Shown here in pieces: positions 1-6,352 of a DNA stretch of 6,352 bases (position 1 is the first letter of the stretch; the number at the start of each line of letters is the position of its first letter). The notes under the pieces are model-generated. The model did not search any database. It saw only the letters and a list, made by a program, of their open reading frames with translations, and was not told the origin of the DNA. This stretch comes from Anaeroplasmataceae bacterium (GTDB lineage: Bacteria; Bacillota_I; Bacilli_A; Acholeplasmatales; Anaeroplasmataceae), in assembly GCA_029050385.1 (NCBI GenBank), contig JAIDMV010000360.1, positions 1 to 6,352 on the forward strand. The letters are read 5' to 3'. The position numbers and the translations under genes are program-made.

Positions 1-2412
1 ACTAAAACAGTAGAAATTACTCCTATTGCAGCTCCACAAGTAATGATCTATGCAGTGTATGGCGCTGGTGGAAATACAGGAGCTTCTTATAAGAATGACT
101 TCATTATTCTTTACAATGCGTCTAGTGAGGATATTGATTTAACGAATTGGACATTGCAATATGCAGGTGCCAATACAGCTACTGCAATAGGTAAAAGCAA
201 TATCGCTACTTTAAATGGCGTGATTAAAGGTTATGGTTTTTATACAGTTGTTGCAGCAGCAGGAAATAGTGAAACTAATGAATTACCTTTCCTTGAGACT
301 GCTGATAGTAGTAATTCATTAGCTTTAGGTGCATCAAATTTCCAACTATATTTATCTACAACCTCAACACAAATTATACCAGCTTCTTATAATCAATCTA
401 GCTATGTGGATATGATTGGTGCAGGTACATCTGCTTATTCTGAAACAGCTGCAGCTGCAGCTCCTAGTGCAACTACATATGTTAGAAGAAATGCATTACA
501 AGATACAAATGATAACTCAGTTGACTTTGAAGTGGTTAACTTTAATGGTACAACAGATTTTGATTTCTTAGGACAGGGACATAGAGCATATAATTATGCA
601 AAAGCAGTTTTAGATAGTCAAAATCTTAATTTCAATAATCTACCTGATTCATTCACATTACCAATGTCATTTGATGGAACGGCAATTACTTGGATAACAG
701 AAAATGCTGATAATTTAAGTATTGCTGCTGATGGAACTGTCACAGTTAATAAAAGCACAGAATGTGATGGTACGCTTTTTGGTACTATTGCAGGATATCC
801 ATTAGGATTTGAATTCAATGTGTTTATTTCTAATAAAACAAGATTAGATGCGCCTCAAGTTACATTAGAGCATTTCACATTAACTTGGACTTCAGTTGCT
901 AATGCAGCTTCATATGACATCTATATTGATGGTGTTCTATATACTAACACTACAGCCTTAACATATGATTTATATGATAGCAATTTTGCTAGCAACTTTG
1001 CAAATATAAAGAGTTATTCTATTACAGTAGTAGCAAAACCTGTAGATGGTTCAGCTGAATTTGTTGATAGTGCAGCTAGTTCAGCAGTAGCATTGAATTT
1101 TGCAGACACAAGCAACTTATCAAATCTTGATATAAGCAAAGTATATACTTTTGCAGTAAGTGTTACTGAAAAGGGGGTATGGTCAACTTATAACAATGTA
1201 AATTTCTTTGTTGTTGACTCTCAAACTTCTCAAGGATTCTTAGTATATAGATATACAGATAGCGATATCTTTAATTCTTTAGTTTATGGTTCAAAGATTT
1301 TCATTAGTGGAAAGTTAGCATATTCAAGTAATATGCCTCAACTTACATCCTTTGTAGGATTGACAGTAACAGGTCAAGTAGATCCTATAACTAAAATTAA
1401 TAGTTCAGTTGAACTAACATCTGCACATGCTGGTCATACAATTGAATTAACAGGAGCAGTTGTTGAATCTGTATCAAATGCAACAAATGTTGTAGTAAAA
1501 GTGGGAGAAAACTCATTTAATCTATATGCAAATGTTTCTTATGTATCTGATTTAACTGCATTTGGAGAATTATTACCAGGATATACCCTTAACTTTACAG
1601 GAGCAGTTGGTATTTATCAAGAGAATGTACAAGTATATGTTACTTCTTATGAGATAACAGGAGAAAATGTTTCAGATGGTTATAAATTAGAAGTTTCTTT
1701 ATCAGAAGCAGAAGATAATTTAAATGCGGCCTATACTTCTGGAACAGTTGTATCCAATTTATTAGTTGCTGGTACAACCTATACGGATGTTGTAATAAGT
1801 TATGTTGTAACTGATGGCTCTGATAAAGCAAGTATAAGTGTTGACAACACTACTTTAACCTTTGGGACTGTTGAAGAGGCAACGCCTATTAAAATTCAAA
1901 TTACTGCAACCTTAGGAGCAACATCTAAGAATTCAGAGAAGAATATAACATTAAACAAAGCAGGAAATGAAACTAATACTATTACACTATCTTCCACTAA
2001 TACTGGTAATGCAGTTAATATGACGGCAGGTGTTTCTTCTGATAATAATGCTCATGTTGGAGATACAGATGGTTTATTTGATATAGCATCTGCAAAGAAT
2101 AAGGCTTCTAATGAAGTAGGCGTTAATAAGGATGGTACTCTTCGTTTATATTATGCATCTAGCCAAAATGGTACAACACTTACTATTACAGGTAAAACAG
2201 TAACCATAACAAAGGTAAAGATAACCTATAAAGCATCCGTAGCCGCAGGCTGCTCTGTGAAGATTAATAATGGGGATGCAATAACTATAACTAATGCCTA
2301 TTCTACAAATGAAATAGATATTACTGACAATACGTTTAGCATCCAAAATGTTAATTCTGCTAGTGCTCAAGTCTATATTCAGAGTATTGAAATTACATAT
2401 CAAGTAAACTAA
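1..2412 (+). CDS. Large secreted multidomain protein with lamin-tail (LTD), Ig-like, FN3-like and OB-like domains (5'-truncated by window)
   Basis: The frame is open from base 1 (803 residues visible, stop TAA 2410-2412), so the start lies upstream. The ATG at 43 has no ribosome-binding site and falls inside the first strand of the LTD. Visible order, counting codon 1 at base 1: LTD about 15-187, with the hallmarks YGAGGNTGASYKNDFI, DLTNW and, near its end, an Ala/Pro loop followed by a Thr-Arg-rich strand and DTNDNSVDF; an atrophied bacterial Ig-like domain about 198-276 (TAITW, ADGTVTV); an FN3-like domain about 281-370 (LTWTSVANAASYDIYIDG); two OB-like segments about 371-555; a second Ig-like domain about 559-656; and a C-terminal beta domain about 657-803 ending VYIQSIEITY. 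In known families LTD plus OB modules often accompany secreted nucleases such as the YhcR/NucH type, but no nuclease or other catalytic motif is visible; one could lie upstream. There is no sortase motif or C-terminal membrane helix, so it is secreted or held non-covalently, or anchored at its unseen N-terminus. It is probably co-transcribed with the lipoprotein gene 64 bases downstream. The LTD call is strong, the OB and terminal-domain calls moderate, and the function unknown. Confidence 0.88.
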   Translation, partial: TKTVEITPIAAPQVMIYAVYGAGGNTGASYKNDFIILYNASSEDIDLTNWTLQYAGANTATAIGKSNIATLNGVIKGYGFYTVVAAAGNSETNELPFLETADSSNSLALGASNFQLYLSTTSTQIIPASYNQSSYVDMIGAGTSAYSETAAAAAPSATTYVRRNALQDTNDNSVDFEVVNFNGTTDFDFLGQGHRAYNYAKAVLDSQNLNFNNLPDSFTLPMSFDGTAITWITENADNLSIAADGTVTVNKSTECDGTLFGTIAGYPLGFEFNVFISNKTRLDAPQVTLEHFTLTWTSVANAASYDIYIDGVLYTNTTALTYDLYDSNFASNFANIKSYSITVVAKPVDGSAEFVDSAASSAVALNFADTSNLSNLDISKVYTFAVSVTEKGVWSTYNNVNFFVVDSQTSQGFLVYRYTDSDIFNSLVYGSKIFISGKLAYSSNMPQLTSFVGLTVTGQVDPITKINSSVELTSAHAGHTIELTGAVVESVSNATNVVVKVGENSFNLYANVSYVSDLTAFGELLPGYTLNFTGAVGIYQENVQVYVTSYEITGENVSDGYKLEVSLSEAEDNLNAAYTSGTVVSNLLVAGTTYTDVVISYVVTDGSDKASISVDNTTLTFGTVEEATPIKIQITATLGATSKNSEKNITLNKAGNETNTITLSSTNTGNAVNMTAGVSSDNNAHVGDTDGLFDIASAKNKASNEVGVNKDGTLRLYYASSQNGTTLTITGKTVTITKVKITYKASVAAGCSVKINNGDAITITNAYSTNEIDITDNTFSIQNVNSASAQVYIQSIEITYQVN

Positions 2413-2421
2413 TTAATGCTA

Positions 2422-2447
2422 AATAGGGTGGATTCGTCCATCCTATT
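2422..2447 (+). other. Intercistronic RNA hairpin with UUCG loop
   Basis: Bases 2422-2432 (AATAGGGTGGA) pair with 2437-2447 (TCCATCCTATT) in 11 consecutive pairs, one of them a G-U wobble, closing a TTCG tetraloop. It begins 9 bases after the stop codon of the upstream gene. No T-run follows (the next bases are ATCACC), so it is not a canonical intrinsic terminator. It may be an attenuating or 3'-end-stabilising element between two genes of one operon, or a weak terminator. The pairing is directly visible; the role is inferred. Confidence 0.6.
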
Positions 2448-2461
2448 ATCACCTTAGAAAT

Positions 2462-2467
2462 AGGAGG
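2462..2467 (+). promoter_or_regulatory. Ribosome-binding site of the lipoprotein gene
   Basis: A perfect AGGAGG lies 9 bases before the ATG at 2477. It fixes that start, which is also the one that gives a complete lipoprotein signal peptide. Confidence 0.9.
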
Positions 2468-2476
2468 TAGAAGATA

Positions 2477-5400
2477 ATGAAAAAAATAAAATATATCTTT
2501 TATATAATTCCTTTTGTTTTGATTTTCTTATTTGTAGGATGTAAAACAGAAGAATTAAAGGTTTCTTCTAAAATTACAAGTGTAACTTGTACAGAAGACT
2601 CTATTGAGTTTTATGAAACAACAACGAGTAATTTAGAAATCACTGCCAAAGCTGTATTAGAGTGTAGTGGATCTGTGATAGAAGAAATCGGTAATATTAC
2701 AGTTAATCAAACAACAAAGTATAGTTTTTCAGGTCTAACTGCTGATACAGAGTATCAAATCAATATTTACTACAAATATGATTCAAATTCTTATGTCAAA
2801 CTTACTACAGAAACCGTGAAGACGAAAGAGCCTTCCACAGTTGATATTGCAATTACTTGTGAGGATGCATCTTTTGTTTACGATGGAAAACCAAAAACTC
2901 TTTCTGCAAGTATAGATGGTGGGTATAATTTAGAGTATACTTATTATCTAAATGGGAATAAAGTTGACTCAGCTATAAATGTAGGAGAATATAAGGTTGT
3001 CATTAGTTTTGTTGGAAATGAAAGCTATAATCCTACAACTATAGAACGTAAATTAACGATTACACCTTGTAAGGTGGATATTCCTCTAGAAGTATTTAGT
3101 GTGGATTACAACGAAGAATATATTATTTCTCTTGATATAGACGTAGATTATAAAGTGACATATTATCAAAATGATCAAGAGCTTTCAGAAAAACCAACAT
3201 TACCTGGAACATATTCAGTTATGATTCAAGTGACAGATCCTAACTATAGCGGAAGTAAAATGGTTGAATTTACTATAAATAAATTAGAATACTCATTAGA
3301 TTACGATGATATTTTTGTATTGGTTGGTACACCAGTAACTTTTGAAGTGGATGAGTTTGTAAAAGTAGAGTATTTCTTGAATAATGTAAAGGTAAATGAA
3401 ATCTCTGAAATTGGAGAATATGAAGTTAAGTTCTCTTTTGAAAATCATCCGATTTATAAGGATTTTACCCACAAGATTCGAGTAATCGTTGACAATAAGT
3501 ACAGGATATCTATAGATGCAAATGATGTTGTTGTCGAAACTGGGTTAGATTATACCCCTACTTATACTACAAATTATGGTGTAGAACTGGATGTAACTTA
3601 TTATCTTGATGATATAGAAATAGAAAAGCCTGTTCAAGTTGGTATTTATAAAATCAAACTTTCTTATACAGAAGATGAAACATATCATTCTGTTGAAAAA
3701 ATGATAGATTTATATATCTATCCCGAAGAACAAGAAATCATAGATTTGACCAATGGAGTATATCACATTACAGGTATAGTTGCAGGAAAAGATAGTACCT
3801 ATAGTTATGTTGTAAATGGTGAAGATGTATTATTTGTTTTAGATCCAACATTAGAAGCAAATGTTAAATATGATTTAGTAGGTATTTTTGATAATACAGG
3901 TACTATAACTTGTGCCTCTGTATTAAAGAAAACTAAATTAGAAGTAAATGAAGTTCAAGCTAAGGAAGTTTCTTTAATAGATTTTGAATCTCATTTAGAT
4001 TCATACTTATATAAATATATTTCTTTAAAGGGAATGGTTATTTTAAAGGAAGGTAAGTATGCGTTAGCTTTAGAGGACAATTATTCTATTTTAGTAGATA
4101 ATAGTTTTAAATCAGTATATGAAAGTCAAACAGCTGTTTCTGTAAATATGATATTCTATGGAGATACTCATGTTATAACAGATTTTAGTTCAGCAGATTT
4201 ATCTGATAAAGAAAAGGTGTATGCGCAAGCTTTAGTTTATACCTTTGAAAATATTAAAGATACTTTAGTTATGGAGACAACTGCTCCATTTGTAACATCT
4301 ATCTCTTATGTTTCATCTTCAAATCCAAGTGTTATTGATGTTACGACTAAAAAAGTAACTCCTTCAAAATCAAGTGATGTGTCAGTAGATTTAACAGTTC
4401 GTTTTACTATTGGTACTACATATTGTGAAAAAATAGTTGCAGTAAAGGTTTTAAAGGAAGCAGTTGAAGAACTTAAAATCTATAGTATTGAAATGCATCA
4501 ACAATATGGAGACTCCACATTAATTACCTATGGAGATTATGACATCTTAATTGATGCTGGAGATCAAAAGGATGGTCCTTATGTAAATCAATTCTTAAAG
4601 GAACATATTTCTAGTGATAATCATTTGGATATGATTATTGTTACACACTGTCATTCAGACCATATGGGTGGTCTTGCTAAAATCAGTTCTTCAGATCGTT
4701 TTGCAAAGGCCTTAGATGGTATTGACACAATAGGTACCATTATTGATTATGGACATGACAGAAGTACTAATGCTTTGCATAATAACTGGGTTTCTTTGAG
4801 ACAAACTTATATTAATAAGGGTGCAGAGTATTATCCCGTTTATGATGCTGCAATGAATATAAATGGTGCTAGTTCACATCATCAAATAGATAGTAAACTT
4901 AGTCTTGATTTCCTTGATACGCAAACCTATTTATTACCTGGTCAAGAAGTAGCAGATACTAAAAAAATAAACTACTATTCAGTTGCAACGTTATTAACCT
5001 ATGAAAACTTCAAATTTTTCTTTGCAGGAGATTTAGAAGATGAAGGGGAATATAACTTATATAATAATAGATATAATACACCATTAAAAGATATTACAAA
5101 TGATAATGTAGTCTTATATAAGGCTGCTCATCATGGTACTGACCCAGGTAGTAATAATGGTGGCAAGAATGGTGGAAATCAATTACCTTTCTTACAAGCT
5201 TTAAAGCCAGATTATTTCTTTGTCTCAGCGGCAATGTGTTCAGGAGATTACCCATATCCTTCTGGTACATCTTCAGATAACAAGATAAAGTTTATTGGTG
5301 GTCAGCCACATCCATATATTAAGTGTTTAGTTAATTTCTTAAAATTCAATGACAATGTTTATTATAATGGAACAAATGGTACTTTAGAGTTCATTACTGA

Positions 5401-5563
5401 TGGAGAAATAATAAAGAGTATCCATGGTTATGGGGCTACAACAAATTATTTACTTGAAGCAAATGGTAGTCCTATTGATTATGCTTCCCAAGCAGATTTA
5501 AAATTAATAGATACTCTTTGGTACAAGAAAAATAGAAAAGAAGCAGTAGATAAACTTTTATAA
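2477..5563 (+). CDS. Surface lipoprotein with MBG-repeat stalk and C-terminal ComEC-type metallo-beta-lactamase domain
   Basis: This is a complete 1028-residue gene. Residues 1-22 are a lipoprotein signal: KK near the start, a hydrophobic stretch, then LFVGC with Cys22 as the lipidation site (Phe at -3 is slightly unusual). The order continues: FN3-like about 28-118; four MBG-type beta repeats at about 122-197, 198-269, 270-340 and 341-416, each with a G-x-Y motif (Gly170, 244, 313, 389); an OB-like or beta-rich region about 420-575; an atrophied Ig-like domain about 575-662 (SSNPSVIDV); and an MBL-fold domain about 666-1000. In the last, YGDSTLI and LIDAGD (Asp693) match the first strands of ComEC-type MBLs. 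THCHSDHMGG carries the metal ligands His724, His726, Asp728 and His729, followed by FAGDLED (Asp852) and AAHHGT (His885/His886). ComEC-family MBLs act on nucleic acid or phosphoester substrates, but this protein has no ComEC membrane channel, and free-standing relatives are mostly uncharacterised. It likely works outside the cell, held off the membrane by about 640 residues of beta domains. The substrate is unknown. It follows the LTD gene and is probably in the same operon. Confidence 0.9.
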   Translation: MKKIKYIFYIIPFVLIFLFVGCKTEELKVSSKITSVTCTEDSIEFYETTTSNLEITAKAVLECSGSVIEEIGNITVNQTTKYSFSGLTADTEYQINIYYKYDSNSYVKLTTETVKTKEPSTVDIAITCEDASFVYDGKPKTLSASIDGGYNLEYTYYLNGNKVDSAINVGEYKVVISFVGNESYNPTTIERKLTITPCKVDIPLEVFSVDYNEEYIISLDIDVDYKVTYYQNDQELSEKPTLPGTYSVMIQVTDPNYSGSKMVEFTINKLEYSLDYDDIFVLVGTPVTFEVDEFVKVEYFLNNVKVNEISEIGEYEVKFSFENHPIYKDFTHKIRVIVDNKYRISIDANDVVVETGLDYTPTYTTNYGVELDVTYYLDDIEIEKPVQVGIYKIKLSYTEDETYHSVEKMIDLYIYPEEQEIIDLTNGVYHITGIVAGKDSTYSYVVNGEDVLFVLDPTLEANVKYDLVGIFDNTGTITCASVLKKTKLEVNEVQAKEVSLIDFESHLDSYLYKYISLKGMVILKEGKYALALEDNYSILVDNSFKSVYESQTAVSVNMIFYGDTHVITDFSSADLSDKEKVYAQALVYTFENIKDTLVMETTAPFVTSISYVSSSNPSVIDVTTKKVTPSKSSDVSVDLTVRFTIGTTYCEKIVAVKVLKEAVEELKIYSIEMHQQYGDSTLITYGDYDILIDAGDQKDGPYVNQFLKEHISSDNHLDMIIVTHCHSDHMGGLAKISSSDRFAKALDGIDTIGTIIDYGHDRSTNALHNNWVSLRQTYINKGAEYYPVYDAAMNINGASSHHQIDSKLSLDFLDTQTYLLPGQEVADTKKINYYSVATLLTYENFKFFFAGDLEDEGEYNLYNNRYNTPLKDITNDNVVLYKAAHHGTDPGSNNGGKNGGNQLPFLQALKPDYFFVSAAMCSGDYPYPSGTSSDNKIKFIGGQPHPYIKCLVNFLKFNDNVYYNGTNGTLEFITDGEIIKSIHGYGATTNYLLEANGSPIDYASQADLKLIDTLWYKKNRKEAVDKLL

Positions 5564-5597
5564 AATCTGATAAAAAGTATTCATTAAAAGATTTTAT
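5560..5597 (+). terminator. Possible weak terminator after the lipoprotein gene
   Basis: ATAAAATCT (5560-5568) and AGATTTTAT (5589-5597) form a perfect 9-bp inverted repeat with a 20-base loop, starting inside the stop codon. The stem is almost all A-T and no U-tract follows, so it would be inefficient. It is listed because it is the only candidate for ending the upstream operon before the next promoter. Confidence 0.3.
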
Positions 5598-5607
5598 GTC
5601 CTTTATC

Positions 5608-5635
5608 TTGACTTAAGTATATATTTTGATATAAT
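5608..5635 (+). promoter_or_regulatory. Strong sigma-A-type promoter with extended -10, for the riboswitch-MATE unit
   Basis: The -35 element TTGACT (5608-5613, 5 of 6 consensus) and -10 element TATAAT (5630-5635, perfect) are separated by 16 bases. A TG at 5627-5628 one base before the -10 makes an extended -10. The predicted transcription start is around 5642-5643, at the GG just before the structured leader. It makes the MATE gene independent of the upstream operon. Confidence 0.88.
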
Positions 5636-5641
5636 TAGATT

Positions 5642-5716
5642 GGTCATCGGAGGACTTGTAATCGAAATTACAATGGTTGGATAAGATGCTAGGTGCGCCT
5701 AGAATTTTATTCAACC
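5642..5716 (+). promoter_or_regulatory. Candidate guanidine-IV riboswitch (mepA motif) in the MATE gene leader
   Basis: The leader starts at the predicted transcription start. It has a first hairpin TTGTAAT/ATTACAA (5656-5662 with 5667-5673, loop CGAA) preceded by an unpaired purine-rich GGAGGAC (5649-5655), and a second hairpin CTAGG/CCTAG (5689-5693 with 5698-5702, loop TGCG). CG in the first loop (5663-5664) is complementary to CG in the second (5696-5697), which would allow a small loop-loop contact. CATC 5645-5648 can pair with GATG 5685-5688. A two-hairpin aptamer with a kissing interaction, overlapping a terminator upstream of a MATE gene, is what I recall of the mepA motif, shown to be the guanidine-IV class that turns transcription on when guanidinium binds. 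The class assignment rests on memory of architecture and gene context, without a covariance-model search. The presence of a structured regulatory leader is much surer than the ligand. Confidence 0.7.
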
Positions 5717-5726
5717 TTTTTCTTTT
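5675..5726 (+). terminator. Intrinsic terminator of the riboswitch leader
   Basis: GGTTGGATAA (5675-5684) pairs with TTATTCAACC (5707-5716) in 10 pairs including one G-U. The stem continues through GAT/ATT (5685-5687 with 5704-5706, another G-U), one G-A mismatch, and CTAGG/CCTAG (5689-5693 with 5698-5702), capped by TGCG. That gives 18 pairs with one mismatch. A T-rich tract, TTTTTCTTTT, follows at 5717-5726. It lies between the promoter and the MATE ribosome-binding site, so it acts as a conditional terminator. Its tip is the second hairpin of the proposed aptamer. Confidence 0.88.
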
Positions 5727-5730
5727 CTAT

Positions 5731-5736
5731 AGGAGG
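5731..5736 (+). promoter_or_regulatory. Ribosome-binding site of the MATE gene
   Basis: AGGAGG lies 6 bases (all T) before the ATG at 5743. It sits downstream of the terminator stem and outside it, which favours control by transcription termination over masking of translation. Confidence 0.9.
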
Positions 5737-5742
5737 TTTTTT

Positions 5743-6352
5743 ATGTCTATTACAGAAGATAAGCCTATAAAATTATTTTCTAAATATTTACTAGCTTCCT
5801 TTGGAAGTGCCATAGTCATGAGTATTTATTCTTTAGTAGATGCTTTATGTGTTGGTCAGTATGAAGGAGAGGTTGGTGGAGCTGCACTTGCAGTAGTAAT
5901 GCCACTTTGGACAATAATCTTTAGTTTTGGATTGCTCTTTGGTATTGGTGGAGCAACACTTATGGTGGAGCGAAGAGGAAGAAATGAGATAGAGGAAGGA
6001 AATGTATTTTATACAGTTGCATTTATAGGGGCAGCTTTTATCACAATCATATTATGGATATTAATCAATTGTTTTGAAAATCCTTTATTAAGATTTTTTG
6101 GAGCTAGTGATGATACTGTCTTTTCTTATGCTAAAAAGTATACCTTTTGGATGAAAATATCTTTGCCAGTATTTCTTTTAGGTCAATTTTTCACATGCTT
6201 TTTGAGAAATGATCATGCTCCTATGCGAGCAACCTTAGCAGTAATTTGTGGTGGTATTACAAATATCATTCTAGATGTTAGCTTAGTCTTTGGTTGCAAG
6301 ATGGGAATTCGTGGTGCAGGACTTGCTACTATGATTGGTCAGTTCGTTAGCT
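5743..6352 (+). CDS. MATE-family multidrug/cation efflux transporter, MepA-like (3'-truncated by window)
   Basis: The frame is open from ATG 5743 to the window end: 203 complete codons, about the first 45% of a typical 440-460-residue MATE protein. MATE proteins are 12-helix inner-membrane exporters that use Na+ or H+ gradients to expel cationic compounds. Visible helices lie roughly at residues 12-35, 44-70, 86-108, 130-150 and 158-178, with a sixth starting near 187. Family signatures include YSLVDALCVGQ in the first helix and loop, GIGGATLMVERRGR after helix 2, and the highly typical NIILD...FGCKMGIRGAGLATMIGQ near the end of the visible part. The short hydrophilic N-terminus (MSITEDKPI) and the leader context fit the MepA-type subfamily. 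If the leader is a guanidine-IV riboswitch, guanidinium or guanidine-like cations are a natural guess for a substrate, but the sequence alone does not show this. It has its own promoter and is not part of the upstream lipoprotein operon. Confidence 0.93.
   Translation, partial: MSITEDKPIKLFSKYLLASFGSAIVMSIYSLVDALCVGQYEGEVGGAALAVVMPLWTIIFSFGLLFGIGGATLMVERRGRNEIEEGNVFYTVAFIGAAFITIILWILINCFENPLLRFFGASDDTVFSYAKKYTFWMKISLPVFLLGQFFTCFLRNDHAPMRATLAVICGGITNIILDVSLVFGCKMGIRGAGLATMIGQFVS

Noticed and set aside
43..45. ATG at 43 as the start of the first gene
   Set aside because: The frame is open to base 1, there is no ribosome-binding site before it, and starting here would cut into the first strand of the LTD and remove the needed signal peptide.
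446..463. GCAGCT repeat coding an alanine run
   Set aside because: Only five alanines, in the loop where LTDs commonly carry Ala/Pro-rich sequence; no sign of a recombination or phase-variation repeat.
618..818. Minus-strand open frame of 66 codons
   Set aside because: It lies wholly inside the strongly coding LTD-protein gene, with no ribosome-binding site and no recognisable product.
1640..1831. Minus-strand open frame of 63 codons
   Set aside because: Its Leu/His/Gln-rich composition is typical of an antisense shadow of an AT-rich gene, with no initiation signals.
2146..2403. Minus-strand open frame of 85 codons, Cys/Ile/Tyr-rich
   Set aside because: It is the antisense of the C-terminal beta domain; no promoter, ribosome-binding site or recognisable domain.
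2444..2449. TATTAT as a -10 box for a separate promoter of the lipoprotein gene
   Set aside because: No -35-like hexamer lies 16-18 bases upstream, and the bases overlap the arm of the intercistronic hairpin.
5649..5684. Leader peptide from GGAGG (5649-5653) with ATG 5673 or TTG 5656
   Set aside because: The ATG would give a three-residue peptide at 19-base spacing, and the TTG is followed at once by a stop. The purine-rich run is better explained as part of the RNA aptamer.
5642..5716. Purine, guanidine-I (ykkC), PreQ1 or T-box identity for the leader
   Set aside because: I do not see the purine riboswitch three-way junction, the conserved ykkC core, a PreQ1 pseudoknot tail or a T-box sequence; the two-hairpin layout with the MATE gene fits guanidine-IV better.
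1..6352. Mollicute-type genetic code with UGA as tryptophan
   Set aside because: Tryptophan is encoded by TGG throughout and no in-frame TGA occurs in the three genes.

Overview
The window is AT-rich, with near-consensus AGGAGG ribosome-binding sites, sigma-A-type promoter elements, a Gram-positive lipoprotein signal and an intrinsic terminator with a U-tract. This suggests a low-GC Bacillota, probably an anaerobic or gut-type Clostridia or Bacilli (Erysipelotrichia/RF39-like) lineage. Tryptophan is written TGG and no TGA lies inside any reading frame, so the standard bacterial code applies and a UGA-reading Mollicute is unlikely. I cannot name the species.

Bases 1-2412 hold the 3' part of a gene for a large secreted, all-beta, multidomain protein; its start lies before the window. 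The visible order is a lamin-tail domain (LTD), an atrophied bacterial Ig-like domain, a fibronectin-III-like domain, two OB-like segments, a second Ig-like domain and a C-terminal beta domain. No catalytic domain is visible. After a 64-base gap with an 11-bp UUCG-loop hairpin comes 2477-5563, a 1028-residue lipoprotein. It has an N-terminal FN3-like domain, four MBG-type repeats as a stalk, a middle OB-like region, an Ig-like domain and a C-terminal metallo-beta-lactamase (MBL) domain of the ComEC type with an HCHSDH metal motif. The two genes look co-transcribed and share domain types. They plausibly form a surface module that binds and cuts an extracellular substrate, and nucleic acid is the leading but unproven guess.

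Bases 5564-5742 contain a weak AT-rich hairpin, then an independent transcription unit. It has a very strong extended -10 promoter, a structured leader that I believe is a guanidine-IV (mepA-motif) riboswitch ending in an intrinsic terminator, a ribosome-binding site, and the start of a MATE-family efflux gene (5743 to the window end, truncated). The leader, terminator and transporter form one logical unit: the ligand is sensed in the nascent RNA, read-through is decided at the terminator, and the exporter is made.
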